Below, piece after piece: positions 1 through 10,586 of a stretch of DNA of 64,000 nt. Each line of letters opens with the position of its first letter. Positions within the stretch are counted from its first letter, which is position 1. A model generated the notes under the pieces. That model was given only the letters and a program-made list of their open reading frames with translations, did no database searches and was not told the DNA's origin. The translations under genes and the position numbers were made by a program. The stretch spans positions 4,729,501 to 4,793,500 of the forward strand of contig OU015675.1 of assembly GCA_907165275.2 (NCBI GenBank), in the 5' to 3' direction. Source of the DNA: Zygaena filipendulae. Its lineage: Eukaryota > Arthropoda > Insecta > Lepidoptera > Zygaenidae.

Positions 1-602
1 GGGGTTGGTTTGTAATTTATCTAAGTTACAATAGCCTAATGTCAACTCCCAAACCTTTTACAAAATATTGCTTTTTCCGATGCAGGGACGTTAATTTTTG
101 AGTTCTCCTGGTAGGTATTTCCATAGATTTAGAATTTTTTTTGCTACGTACATTGTAAATCTATGGGTATTTCACCATCAATTCCACTTTACCATATACT
201 TTGTGACTAGCATAAATTGTTTAGAAAATACATTAAGGTTAACGAATTGGAACCTGTGAAATACCTATTATTGAGTAGTTCCGATAACCATCTGTGAACT
301 TCATCATCAGTTCCACTTCTTAAAATTTTGCTTTTCGAAAGCAAATGAACGATTTACTTTAAAAAATACCTAAATCGCTATAAGTATGCTTATAATTTTT
401 GAAGAGTTCCCTCGATTTCTCCAAGATCCCATCATCAGATCCCTTGGTGGCAATGGGACCTAAGATCGAGTATACTCTTTCAAAAAAAAAAGAATTTTCC
501 AAATCAGTCCAACCGTCTTTGAGTAATCGGGTAACAAAAATACAAAAAAAAACATTCAGACGAATTGAGAACCTCTTCCATTTTGGGCTTAGTCGGTTAA
601 AA
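1..602 (-). repeat. 'AACCGACTTCC' family repeat, copy 1 (decayed, truncated by window edge)
   Basis: This stretch matches the 4674-5300 element in reverse orientation. It shares the segment reading ACGTTAATT near 90, the TCATCATCAGTTCCACTTCT block near 301-320, the CCAAGATCCCATCATCAGAT block near 420-440 and the degenerate end AGTCGGTT near 594. It is interrupted and mutated relative to the other copies and runs off the left edge. An open frame inside it has no recognisable protein and is a by-product of the repeat. The class is unknown; it behaves as a non-autonomous element. Confidence 0.6.
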
Positions 603-639
603 ATTGAAAAATATTATATATTTTTACAGCTATATAAAC

Positions 640-737
640 TTTACCTGTATATGTTTATTTTATTTATTTTATTAAACTTTATGCACATCACGTTAGGTAC
701 AAATAGCGGACTTAATGCCACAGTGGCATTCTTTGCC
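640..737 (-). repeat. Short interspersed 3'-tail repeat (CCTTTTGTAC family), copy 1
   Basis: Reverse-complement copy of the unit seen at 4325-4411, 39925-40030 and 61540-61650. Diagnostic blocks are the GCCACAGTGGCATTC segment and a terminal run of TTTATTTTA. The unit ends in AATAAA-type sequence with AAAT repeats, which suggests the 3' end of a non-LTR element or a SINE that borrowed one. No coding potential. Confidence 0.5.
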
Positions 738-858
738 AGTTAACCTTCGGATTACTCAGAGAGTTCACTTGGCGGTGCAATTACGAGATAATACATCCAT
801 ATTATATTCGTATACCTACGTACATCTTTTATATTTAAATACTTAATAATAATAGTGT

Positions 859-950
859 AAATGTGAAAGTGTGGATGTTTGGATGTTTGGGTGTTTGTAA
901 CTCAATCACGCAAAAATGACTGAACGGATTTGGATGAAATTAGTATAGAT
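859..950 (+). repeat. Helitron-like CTAG-family repeat, 5' fragment
   Basis: Carries the left-half signature of the family: AATGTGAAAGTGTGGATGTT, an ACTCAATCACGCAAAAA block and GAACGGATTTGGATGAAAT. The GC-rich right half and the CTAG end are missing. Confidence 0.55.
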
Positions 951-2782
951 GTACTATGAATACAAATTTTCCATATCTGAGTATAATAATATTGTCAGCC
1001 CTTTTTGTTCGAATCTTATCTCTAAAGAGACCATTCCATTTCTTGCTTTTTTTCTCTTACGTAATCCATGTTATGAGGTAGCAACGGATATTGAAAATAA
1101 GGACTTTGTTTGCTCTTACGTTTCTTATATTATATCATTTGATTTCCCTTATAGCACAGTAACGTTAGGGATCGCGACTTGTCATATTAAACAAACAAAG
1201 CTATACGAGTAGATTTGTATTATTATCCAAGACAAAACTCTACAAACACGAAATATTAAAAATTATGTTTACTGGATCCAAATATTGAATGTGATTTATA
1301 TTATCCAAGTACATCTAGAGTTTAGACTCTACATTATAAATTTTTAGTAGTGATAGCTAAGTAATTAGTGCGTTTAGATTAGGCACACGTAATGACTAAT
1401 ACATAGTAATTAATCTAACTATACTAAGTAAAATAAAACAGTAGAATCCGCGATTCTGAATATTTGTAACCAATTTTGACAGAGAATGATAAAAGAAGAG
1501 TAACCAACCACAAAAAAAGAGTTTTCAAAATATGCAAAGGCACGGGCTTCATCGCAATGTCATTTTTTAAATTATCTTTATAAAGCTATTCTTCGTGATT
1601 TTAATTCTTGTTTCACCCTTGTCACCTTAGGGATTGTGGATTAGTGAAAACCCTGAAACTATTGTTTCTTTATTTGGAAACCCTAATATTTGGCTCTAGG
1701 TATATTCAAAAGTAACGGTTTAATCCTTTTATACAAATTCCTCTTGCCCCTTTTTATTTTCTTAAGATTTTAATTTCAAGAAATCTTTTTATAGCTTTCA
1801 CTCAATATTTTCTATTTTCTAAATTTGATGTTCAAAAATCTAGTATACATTTTATTTGTAAATCGCATGTAGTTTGCACCTGTTAGTATAGTTACACTTA
1901 GTCTATTATTCGATGCTAGTTTTTTACTGTAAGTGTTGGTGTTTGGTGAAAATTTAAATTATTTAATTAAATTTTAATTTAATTTTGGTGAAAAATTTAG
2001 GCTATTGAACTGATTTGCAAAAAAAAATCTTATCAAGCATTATTTTTTATTTTCGTTTTAATAGGAATCGACTACTAATTTTTCATAGTCAACTTCTCGG
2101 TTTAAGCTTAAGTCTAAGCCACCTGAATTGACTTTAAGATGCAAACAATATACCTACTTTGTAAATGGAAATTCTGTTAACTTTGCAAATTCTGTTAATT
2201 AATATTCCAATAACGTCCCCAGCTCCTATTTGAGGTTGGCGCAACAATTAACAGTCTGCCATCACTACGGTATCTATTACCTGGGGTTAATAGTGTTAAA
2301 ACTGAGGTAAACACACAGACGTGCGGGCCAAACGATCACTTGCAAGATTTTAGCTCGACTCTACCTTTTTTTCTGAACGTAATTGCATCTTTTAAATGCT
2401 GATTATAATTATCTGCTGCAGAACAAAATTGCTTGATTGCTGCGCGCAGAACAAAAACATGTAATGTGAATGTAATAAATTTATTTAAACCTATAAAATA
2501 CCAATATAATTTGATTACTCATTCTTTATTCTATTTTTCCACTGCATACCTACTTAAATTTGATTTTGCTGGAAGGAAATTAATGTTACATTAAGCAATT
2601 TTACGCAAATACTTAACTGATTTGACTGTGACATTTGAAACTTAACCCAACCTACATATCGAGGTTCTATCCAATACAAAATAGTGAAACTTTCTTTCAA
2701 GGGAAATAAATAAAATGCCAGCAATAAATAAAATGACGAAAATTGGCAGCGACCAACGACATATACATGCTAGAACTACTAA
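951..2782. other. Non-coding AT-rich stretch, nothing recognised
   Basis: About 1.8 kb with no open frame of recognisable protein, no tRNA or rRNA pattern and no repeat shared with the rest of the window that I could see. One ATG frame at 949-1212 has no recognisable domain and a composition like the surrounding non-coding DNA. Confidence 0.6.
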
Positions 2783-3019
2783 TTATCTATCTATCTATCC
2801 TTTGTCCTGAATGACTGATGGATCAACGCACAGCCTAAACTGTTGATCGTAGAGACCTGAAACTTGGAGGATGTGTTCTTTGTATGACGTAGGCATCTGG
2901 TAAGAAAGGATTTTTGAAAATTCAACCCCTAAGGGATGGAAAGGGGTTGAAAAGTTTGTATGGAACAATGCCGTGGGAACTTCGAAATTATCGCGGGTGA
3001 AACCGCGCGGGACAGCTAG
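2783..3019 (+). repeat. Helitron-like CTAG-family repeat, GACGTAGGCATC subfamily
   Basis: Contains the subfamily string TTTGTATGACGTAGGCATC, a CCCCTAAGGGATGGAAAGGGG hairpin-like segment and the end CGCGGGTGAAACCGCGCGGG...CAGCTAG. Ends at CTAG followed by T, as expected for Helitrons, which insert between A and T and end in CTRR. A second member of the subfamily is at 6561-6726. Confidence 0.6.
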
Positions 3020-3394
3020 TACCTATATTATAAAAATCGAAATTTTCTGAATAAATTTTTGTTGTACAGAAAATACATATTATCACAAGAAATTTGTCAG
3101 ACAAAGCTGTCCATACGTGAAGCATATTAAACGATAACTTTAATTTAATGTTATACAACATTGTTAACCTGTCTGTGGTCCTATTGATAATAAATAAAAA
3201 AATAATAATAATAGACGTACGTAATACGTCAGAACTCTACATGAGGACATTCTCTTTAATAGGTCTTGGTCCAGTGAATATTAGCATAAAAGGGACGCCA
3301 TACAAGTGAAGGTAAATTAAGGTAGCATAATGCATGATTAGGCATAATTATCTCCTAATAAATAAATCTTATTAATAAACATAAAAACGGCACA
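3020..3394. other. Non-coding spacer, nothing recognised
   Basis: AT-rich DNA with short A/T runs between two repeats; no open frame or structured RNA pattern seen. Confidence 0.6.
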
Positions 3395-3722
3395 ATAGGG
3401 ATGTTGACTATTATTGAAAATCAAAATTCTAATTAGTCCGTCAGTTAGAAAATAAAAAAACAATAGACACGTATTTTTTGCTTTTCAAATAAATTAAAAT
3501 ATACAGAGATAAAGGGCATTAAAGTTTAGTATGAGGAGGTCGTGACGTTACTAACCGCAAAACCGCCATACAAACTTTCAAAATAGTGACGTCACGCGAA
3601 ATTTCATCTCAATATATCGCCGTTATTTTTTGATTACGTAAAAAAAGAAAAAATACGTGTCCAATATTTTTTAATAATCTACAAGACGGACTAAAAAATA
3701 AAAATTAGTCAACATGCCCATT
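3395..3722 (+). repeat. TGTTGACTA MITE family, copy 1
   Basis: About 328 bp bounded by imperfect inverted ends (AATAGGGATGTTGACTA and TAGTCAACATGCCCATT). Subterminal halves are also roughly inverted: both carry GACACGTATTTTTT or its complement next to AGTCCGTC. The centre holds one intact TGACGTCA and one altered copy (TGACGTTA). Nearly the same sequence recurs at 21343-21672 and 30538-30870. A non-autonomous DNA transposon (MITE) is the simplest reading. Confidence 0.75.
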
Positions 3723-3898
3723 GTGTAGATGTTTGGATGTTCGTTACTCAGTCACACATAAACAACTTAACGGATTAAGATGAAATTAGACGCAGAGATA
3801 GAATATATTAGGGATTAAAAATTAGAATTACAAAATCCAAAATGAGTTCCGCAGCGAATCCCCGACAGCAAGCGGGTGAAACGGCGGGGACTAGCTAG
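3723..3898 (+). repeat. Helitron-like CTAG-family repeat, diverged
   Basis: Begins within the TGGATGTT signature, passes AACGGATTAAGATGAAATT, and ends AGCGGGTGAAACGGCGGGGA then CTAGCTAG. The first part is lost at the junction with the adjoining MITE. Confidence 0.5.
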
Positions 3899-4324
3899 TA
3901 GCACGCGTATAATTTTATTAGGTAAATGCCCCGAAGGCGTTTCACTCGTAAATTAGGCTGAAATACCTTTAAATTATACTCCCATAGCACACATTGCGCT
4001 CTGGTTGATTACAACTGCCTTGACACATTGATTGTTGTCACGCTATACGCAGTAAGTACCCTAATTTTACTATGGTTATTTTTAAAAGTTTTTATTTAAC
4101 TTTCAATGTATGTATGCAACTATGTTGGACGAGTAGAATCTTGCACCTCAATTTTGAAGCAGGTATCTTCTACCGATTGGGCTGAAATCTTGTATACACA
4201 GTTATTTTGGGTGATAATGCATGGTTTATTTTTTTTAGCGCATTTGAATAAAAGTTTGTTTTATAAAAACGTTTTTAAACATGTTTTTTTTCTATTGAGA
4301 CTTATTTTAATGCCTTTCTCCTAC

Positions 4325-4411
4325 AGAACACAGTTGACTGGCAGAGAATGCCACTGTGGCATAAAGTTCGCCTTTTGTACCATGATGTGCATAAAGTTTA
4401 AATAAATAAAC
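4325..4411 (+). repeat. Short interspersed 3'-tail repeat (CCTTTTGTAC family), copy 2
   Basis: Has TTGACTGGCAGAGAATGCC, CGCCTTTTGTAC and the tail ATAAAGTTTAAATAAATAAA. Same unit as copies 1, 3 and 4. Confidence 0.55.
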
Positions 4412-4733
4412 ACAGACTGGCTGCCTTAGTATCGTACTAGTAAAAAAGAAAGAAAATCTTTTAGAAGTTTAAGTTTTTACCGGCTTTTCGACAGCTGTGA
4501 ACGAAAAGAACAAATTCACTGCTGCAAAAGTACTTCCTTTTTGTCCTGAAAAGATTGCTTACTGCCTCTGTATATAACTATTCTACTTACAATAACAAAC
4601 ACAACAAAAAAGGATTAGCGAAATTGGTCCAGCCATTCACGCGTGATGCCGAGACCAAGGGAAATAAGGATTCATTTTTAACCGACTTCCAAAAAGGAGG
4701 AGGTTCTATGTTCGATTGTATGTATGTTTTTTT

Positions 4734-4734
<1 letters not shown>

Positions 4735-4778
<44 letters not shown>
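4735..4778. repeat. Poly-T homopolymer tract
   Basis: Uninterrupted T from 4735 to 4778, inside the AACCGACTTCC element. Such tracts are length-variable and error-prone in assembly. Confidence 0.95.
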
Positions 4779-4782
<4 letters not shown>

Positions 4783-5300
4783 ATGTTCACCGATTACTCG
4801 AAGACGTTTGGACCGATTTGGAAAATTGTTTTTTGTTTGAAAGGGTTTACTCCCAATTAGGTCCCATTGCCACCAAGTCGGGATCTGATGATGGGATCTT
4901 GGAGAAATCGAGGGAACTCTTCAAAAATTATAGGCACACCTATAGCGATTTGGGTATTTTTTATAGTAAATCGTTCATTTGCTGATGAAAAGCAAAATTT
5001 GAAGAAGTGGAACTGATGATGAAGACCGCGGATGGTCATCGGAACTACTCAATAATAGGTATTTCACGGGTTCTGAATCGTTAACTTTAATATGGTTTCT
5101 AAACAATTTATGCCCGTCACAATGTATATGGTGAAGTGGAACTGATGGTGAAGCACTAGGAGAACTCCTCAACAATTAACGTCCCTGCGTCGGGAAAAGT
5201 AATATTTTGTAAAAGGTGATGAGCAGTTGACATAAGGCTATTGTAACTTAGAGAAATTACCAACTAAGTCACTTAAAAGCGAAAAATAAACAAAAAATTT

Positions 5301-5709
5301 TAACAAAAAAATTAAAACCGACTTCCAAAAACACAAAACTGAAAAGCTAAAAATAAAATGCTAAAATTAACAAAATACCGATTTAATCCAAAAGACAAAA
5401 ACACACGTAATATTATTATTGGTTTGTACTACCACTGATCGGTATGAAGTCGGTGACAAGCCAAATATGGAGGGGGTAGATGAGCTAAGTCGACTCCCGC
5501 CACCAGCTCTTCGTGAGCAGGACAACCCAAGTGGGCAGACACCAGCGGACTTGTCACCGAATTCAAACCGATCAGTGGTAGCACAAACCAATAATAATAT
5601 TACGTGTGTTTTTGTCTTTTGGATTAAATCGGTATTTTGTTAATTTTAGCATTTTATTTTTAGCTTTTCAGTTTTGTGTTTTTGGAAGTCGGTTTTAATT
5701 TTTTTGTTA
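5301..5709. repeat. Palindromic terminal module (about 160-bp arms)
   Basis: The left arm (5301-5460) reads AACAAAAAAATTAAAACCGA, later ATACCGATTTAATCCAAAAG and CGGTATGAAGTCGGTGACAAG. The right arm (5550-5709) is its reverse complement with few mismatches. The spacer of about 90 bp includes GTCGACTCCCGCCACCAGC. A second copy is at 45051-45448. Confidence 0.8.
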
Positions 5710-6560
5710 TTGTATATATAAATGAATCATTAAATTACAAAGTATAAAAAGAATATTTATTTTTGGTACTCTTTAATGTCTATCGCACCTTTTAAGACAA
5801 TTCACTTCTGACTCAGACTTGCCGCCTTTGAACGAGGTGAACTTAATGTGAGATTGAAGGCAGTAGTGACGTGTGAATTTTATAACCAGGATGCTGTTAA
5901 ATACCCATGAAACCACTTAAAAATATCCAGGACACCCCAAAAATCAGGACATGTCCCGGGAAAACAGGACGGTTGGCAACCCCTACTTAACTGGATCAAA
6001 CAACGAGTGCCAATACATCTTTTTCTTTTAATTCATTCGGGCCGTAAATTAATATTTTCAATCTCGAATTTATAACGGTTCGACGCTTCTGAATTCGTTT
6101 TAATAATTAAAAAAAGAAAATGAGACGTCAACGCTCAACGGTATATCCATACGGTGTCATTAATTTTGCGTTATCGATTTCAATATCCCTTTTAGCACAT
6201 TTTGTTTGGTCATCAGACCCTTTCACTGGTGGCAATTCATAAAGGCATCGACCGGCGGACGACCTATCTGAAGCATAGAAAGGGTTAACCCATAATTGCC
6301 CACAGGTCACAGCTTCTACGGGCCAAATGTGTGCCTTAACGACCTAGATTTGCGTAAAATGTGTTTTTACATCATAACTATGTATCTTACGTACAGAATA
6401 CATAAAGATATATTACTTTACTTTTTTGGAGAATTTTTTTGGCCTACAGGTAATTACCTCAGTTACCATCTTTAGAGATGGTTCTCTATAAGTTTTTTGC
6501 TTGTTTTACATGCAAATGTAATTTACTGAACATGTTATTACGTATATAAACTTAATGTAA
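5710..6560. other. Non-coding stretch, nothing recognised
   Basis: No credible gene. A segment near 5925-5985 carries GGACATGTCCCGGG and GGTTGGCAACCCC, which may be the remnant of a short repeat but has no partner elsewhere in this window. Confidence 0.5.
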
Positions 6561-6726
6561 TCTATACATATAAAATGCTATGTCCTTTGTATGACGTAGG
6601 CATCGATAAGAAAGGATTCTTGAAAATGCAACCCCTAAGGGAGTGAAAAGGGGTTACAAAGTTTGTATGGAACAATTTCGCGGGAAGTCTGAAATGATCG
6701 CGGGTGAAACCGAGCGGAACAGCTAG
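6561..6726 (+). mobile_element. Complete Helitron-like CTAG repeat (166 bp), GACGTAGGCATC subfamily
   Basis: Begins TCTATACATATAAAATGCTA and ends AACAGCTAG, flanked by A on the left and T on the right: the 5'-TC / CTAG-3' and A-T target pattern of Helitrons. The internal GACGTAGGCATC and CCCCTAAGGGAGTGAAAAGG blocks match 2783-3019. It has no coding capacity, so it must rely on an autonomous helicase-bearing element elsewhere. Confidence 0.65.
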
Positions 6727-7959
6727 TTAAATACATATATTATAATAATAATATAATATTTTTTTTAACTCATACCAAGATCTATGTAAACATTTTTTTT
6801 TCTCATTTTCCAACCGCATCCGGGAGTAGTATTCGATCGGTCAGTAACTGATATTTAGCTTTATGTAGAAATATAAAGTACTTACCTAAATATGAAAGTA
6901 AACTACAGTATTTTTAAACTTAATAATAATCTAAATACCATTCCTGAGCGATAGAAAATTCATAGGCAAAGTCCAAACTACCAGAAACGAAACCACGGGT
7001 ACAAGCTAGTTATTTTATATATTATACCTAAAATAAACATAAGTAATCTGAAAGAAAAAACAAAGTAGCATTTCCGAACTCGCAATTAACTATCCATTAA
7101 AATAGTCCTTATGTACTAAATGTCCATAAAAACATATACTTACCTAAAAATAAAATACTTTAAACGACAAACTCATAATCGAAAATTTGAACAATTTTAC
7201 TAATCCTCGAAATCATTACTATTTTAATAATAATATAAATATTTACACGAAATACCTACATTAATAATATCATTTTATATTATCCCCTCTCTAATCGGCT
7301 CTTCTGTTTTGCGCGTGCCGATAACAAGGCTCTATTAATGAGTCCCTAAAAATACCTGTCTACTAGTCAGAGAACCTTCGTTAAGGAAGCAAAGCAGTAT
7401 TGTGTATTGATTATGGAGAAAGTACTTACGTAATACGTATTATTTTGCAGGTAAGTAGATAGTATAATATTTTGACTTTCATCAGTTCTCTGAAACTGGG
7501 TAGAGAAAAAAAGAACTTACCAACTCTCTTTTTTTGATTCGTCGTCCGAATACGTACCTATCTATGCCTTAACTTTATTTTAATTTTCATTTCATGAAAA
7601 ATTACTATAAAATTTAAAGCAAATTTAAAAAGTGTAGATCATTTGTAATTTTTTTCCTTGCAAAATATGAACTAAAAGTACTGTTTTATTATTTTTATTA
7701 TCAGCAGTCATAACAGTAATTTAAGCTTCTCCACTTACGTGACTATTATCCAATAGGTGACGATTACAAGTTCTTCGAATCTGTCCAATTAATCGATATC
7801 ACCTAATTATACTATCGAACTTCTTTTGATTCAGGTACACTTTTTCACGTCACTATGAGTAAAGTTTTTCTCGCAACACTTTCAATCAACACTGGTAGAT
7901 AGAAACTTTCTCTATCAACTTTCCAGGTCTCGTTAAATTCATTCACACTAAATATCCAC
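6727..7959. other. Non-coding AT-rich stretch, nothing recognised
   Basis: No long open frame, RNA gene or shared repeat seen. Confidence 0.55.
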
Positions 7960-8420
7960 GCAGTTGACAAGTTCTCATATTGTCCCGCTCGTGTACGATG
8001 TTATTATAATGCTATTGAAATATAATCCAAGACGCGTCTACGAGCGCCGACGTCATTCCGTAGACTGCCATACACAGCACCGCCAGGGTTGAAAAACTCG
8101 AATGTGTGCGTGGAGCCGCCCTCGTTGCTACGTCGTGTCGGTACACGAAATTGCGCTTGTCTATGTTTATTCTCTGTGTAGGTAGTTTAGGTTTTGAACG
8201 TAGTTTTCATGTGTGTGCAGCACCCGATCTCTTAGTATTATTGCGCATGTACGGGTATTCGCGCCTGCCGTCACTGGGAAAAACTTAGCGGAAAATCTTG
8301 GCGCATGCCCGAAAATTTCCCCAAAAGAAATTATTATAATGTGATTTTGCCCGCGCCTTTTAAATTCTAACGAGAGGGGACAGATTATAAATTCAATGTG
8401 TCACCGACAATGGAGGTAAT
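7960..8420. other. GC-richer block with many CpG, possible promoter or exon of an unseen gene
   Basis: Compared with its surroundings this stretch is rich in CG dinucleotides (for example GACGCGTCTACGAGCGCCGACG near 8031). It has a 60-codon open frame at 8106-8288 with no recognised domain, and a donor-like GTAGGTAG near 8178. It could be a transcription start region or a repeat remnant. I see no coding evidence. Confidence 0.25.
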
Positions 8421-8739
8421 ATTCACTTGAATGGTGTTTTTATTAACGGCTGTGACGGCTTCATTCGTACCTATACTTACCTTTCGACAGCGAATAACTT
8501 TTCTTTTACAGCAGTTTCTATAATGATTTATTGGTAATTCAATTTATGTGACTTGACACCTCTGAAATTACTTGTCTCCCACCTCAAAGGATGGTTTGTG
8601 ATCTCAGTTAAAATGCATGTCCTATAATATTATACGTTCGTAGTAACTAGTAATCTATAGTGCATAGAAGCGAAAGGTCATTGACTCACTGAAAATTAAA
8701 TATATCTGTCTGACCTATGAAGCTGGCAAATAAATATAA

Positions 8740-8826
8740 ATATTTAGGTTAGAAAAGTGTTGTCAGTTAAGAACGGATTTTACGGAGTTCCCGCGGGAAC
8801 TCCCGAATTAATGCGGGTGAAACCTA
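8740..8826 (+). repeat. Helitron-like CTAG-family repeat, 3' fragment
   Basis: Contains GTTGTCAGTTAAGAACGGAT, the hairpin GAGTTCCCGCGGGAACTC and ATGCGGGTGAAACC. The final CTAG is absent. Confidence 0.5.
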
Positions 8827-9310
8827 ATACTGAACAAGAAGCAAGTATGTTTGTTCTATTTTAAGTCGTAATGAATCGATTGGACAATCGAATAAGTTGC
8901 CTATCTGTCAGCGACTGAGTAACTTTTGCTTCCCTTTTGGATCTCTGTTGAGTGCAGACGTGTTTTATGTAACTTCGAGTATTAATTAAATTACAAAATT
9001 CAAAATTCAAAATTTATAATTAAATATTAAATAGTATTATCGGGAGTACATAACTGTGAAGATCTGTATTAACACTCAGCACTTGCATTGCGTTGCGCAC
9101 ACATGGAAACATCACTACAGACAAGACTGCACCAGTAAGTCATATTACCTAGAAGTTCTGTACAATACAAGGGGTCAACTAAGGCTGGACGGAACGCTGC
9201 TCTGCATATATTGTGACCATTAATAAGAAACCCTATAAGTTACATCGGGCCGTTAGTCTCTTTGAGTAACTGATTGCCTGGTACATACTTTCTCATAGCA
9301 GTAGTTAATA

Positions 9311-10204
9311 ATGCGCCGCTCCCCGCCGCCCTCCGCCTCAGCTAAGGCCCTTGCCTGTTTGATGCCAAGTAATGACTCAGACACCGCCTCCGAACGCAGT
9401 GGGACAAGCAATGTTGCGATGCGTCCAAAACGTAAACGTGAGAATATTGACTACAATGAGCTGAATGATTTTAAGGCAGAATTGAAGGCGTCTTTCGCTT
9501 CCTTAACAAAAACCGTTGAACAAACGTTTAGTGAAGTAAAACTTCAGTATGAGGAGATGAAAACTAGTCTACAATTTATGTCTGATAAATATGACAACTT
9601 AATTGAAAAAATAGACGTTCTCGAACAAGAAAAGATAAAAGACAAAAAATATATCTCGCAATTGGAGGATAAAGTGGACCTTTTAGAACGAAAAATGAAG
9701 GCGACTGGGCTTGAAATACGAAATGTTCCTAAATTAAACCCAAATGGAGATAAATACGAATCCAAACAGGATTTGTGTGATATTGTAAAAAAATTATCGA
9801 GATCAGTTAATGTTGAGCTCCTTGACTCTGATATTAGAGATGTCTATCGCGTGTCCTCTAAAAAAGAAGCTACCAAGCCCATAATTATTGAGCTGAACTC
9901 TGTACTTAACAAAGAAAAAGTGTTGCAGGCTGTTAAAGTATTTAATAAAACAAAACCAAAAGATTTAAAGTTAAATACTAGTCACTTGAACCTCCAAGGA
10001 CCTCATAAGCCAGTCTTCGTTTCAGAAACTCTCACGCTAAAAGCCCAGAGGTTGTTTTATCTGGCTCGTGAGTTTGCGCGTGAAAATAAATACGCATACT
10101 GCTGGACCTCAAAGGGATACGTGTATCTGCGGAAAGCAGAAAACTTGCCATTGTTGCGTGTTGATTGCGATGAAGATGTGTTAAAATTAAAAAATACTAA
10201 TTGA
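9311..10204 (+). CDS. Non-LTR retrotransposon ORF1 protein: coiled coil plus baculovirus-FP-like C-terminus
   Basis: 297 residues from ATG. The N-terminal ~45 residues are Ser/Ala/Arg-rich and basic, with a PKRKR cluster near 38-42. Residues about 50-135 are rich in Lys/Glu with heptad-like spacing (VEQTFSEVKLQYEEMK, then LEQEKIKDKKYISQLEDKVD), so a coiled coil that would trimerise the protein is likely. Residues about 135-230 resemble the RNA-binding middle segment of such proteins (GLEIRNVPK near 137). Residues about 233-295 (FVSETLTLKAQRLFYLAREF, then WTSKGYVYLRK) resemble the C-terminal domain of baculovirus FP25K proteins, known from insect non-LTR ORF1s. Expected role: nucleic-acid chaperone in the ribonucleoprotein. 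Family recognition is from pattern, not a search. Confidence 0.85.
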   Translation: MRRSPPPSASAKALACLMPSNDSDTASERSGTSNVAMRPKRKRENIDYNELNDFKAELKASFASLTKTVEQTFSEVKLQYEEMKTSLQFMSDKYDNLIEKIDVLEQEKIKDKKYISQLEDKVDLLERKMKATGLEIRNVPKLNPNGDKYESKQDLCDIVKKLSRSVNVELLDSDIRDVYRVSSKKEATKPIIIELNSVLNKEKVLQAVKVFNKTKPKDLKLNTSHLNLQGPHKPVFVSETLTLKAQRLFYLAREFARENKYAYCWTSKGYVYLRKAENLPLLRVDCDEDVLKLKNTN

Positions 10205-10586
10205 CTATTCATTCCTTTCGTGCTTCCGATCATTGATTTGCAGTGTTTCTTATATACACGTTTTTTATTGTTTTATTGTTTGCATGAAATTTATTATGTT
10301 TCGAATCTCTTTAAAGTAATTGTCGCTACAGATATTTACTTGTTTGTTACTGATAATTTGTATTTCCATTTGTTCTGGCACTACTTTACCCAATCATATA
10401 GCTTAACTTTTGTCATTAACATATCGCTTGTTATATGTGTGGGAATATATATAAAGATATTATTCCATTGCTACAATACTTTCATATACTCAATAAGGTT
10501 ATGTACGGTTATCATATTTAATATGTTGGCTGGAAGTGCGAGTTCTCTCCCCGTAGTTACAATCGAACAATTATCGGAGTGCCATA
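10205..10586 (+). other. Inter-ORF region of the non-LTR element
   Basis: This 382-bp linker is open in another frame up to the TGA at 10622-10624, within which an ATG near 10523 starts a short peptide beginning MLAGSASSLPVV. That peptide overlaps the start of the ORF2 frame and may be the original N-terminus of ORF2, now out of frame, or a reinitiation site. ORF2 itself has no ATG near its upstream limit. Confidence 0.5.

Larger units (their letters stand above)
4674..5709 (+). mobile_element. 'AACCGACTTCC' family element, copy 2 (near complete)
   Basis: Starts with AACCGACTTCCAAAAAGGAG near 4679 and ends with GGAAGTCGGTTTTAATTT near 5701, so its two ends are inverted copies of each other. 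Internally it has a T run of 38 or more bases (4741-4778), conserved repeats of the AGTGGAACTGATGATGAAG type, and a palindromic terminal module (5301-5709). All open frames in it are artefacts of these repeats: the two frames near 5367-5643 mirror each other because the DNA is inverted. No transposase is encoded, so it is non-autonomous. Superfamily not assigned. Confidence 0.65.

Noticed and set aside
5367..5643. Two frames on opposite strands with similar proteins
   Set aside because: They are mirror images created by the palindromic module, not duplicated genes.
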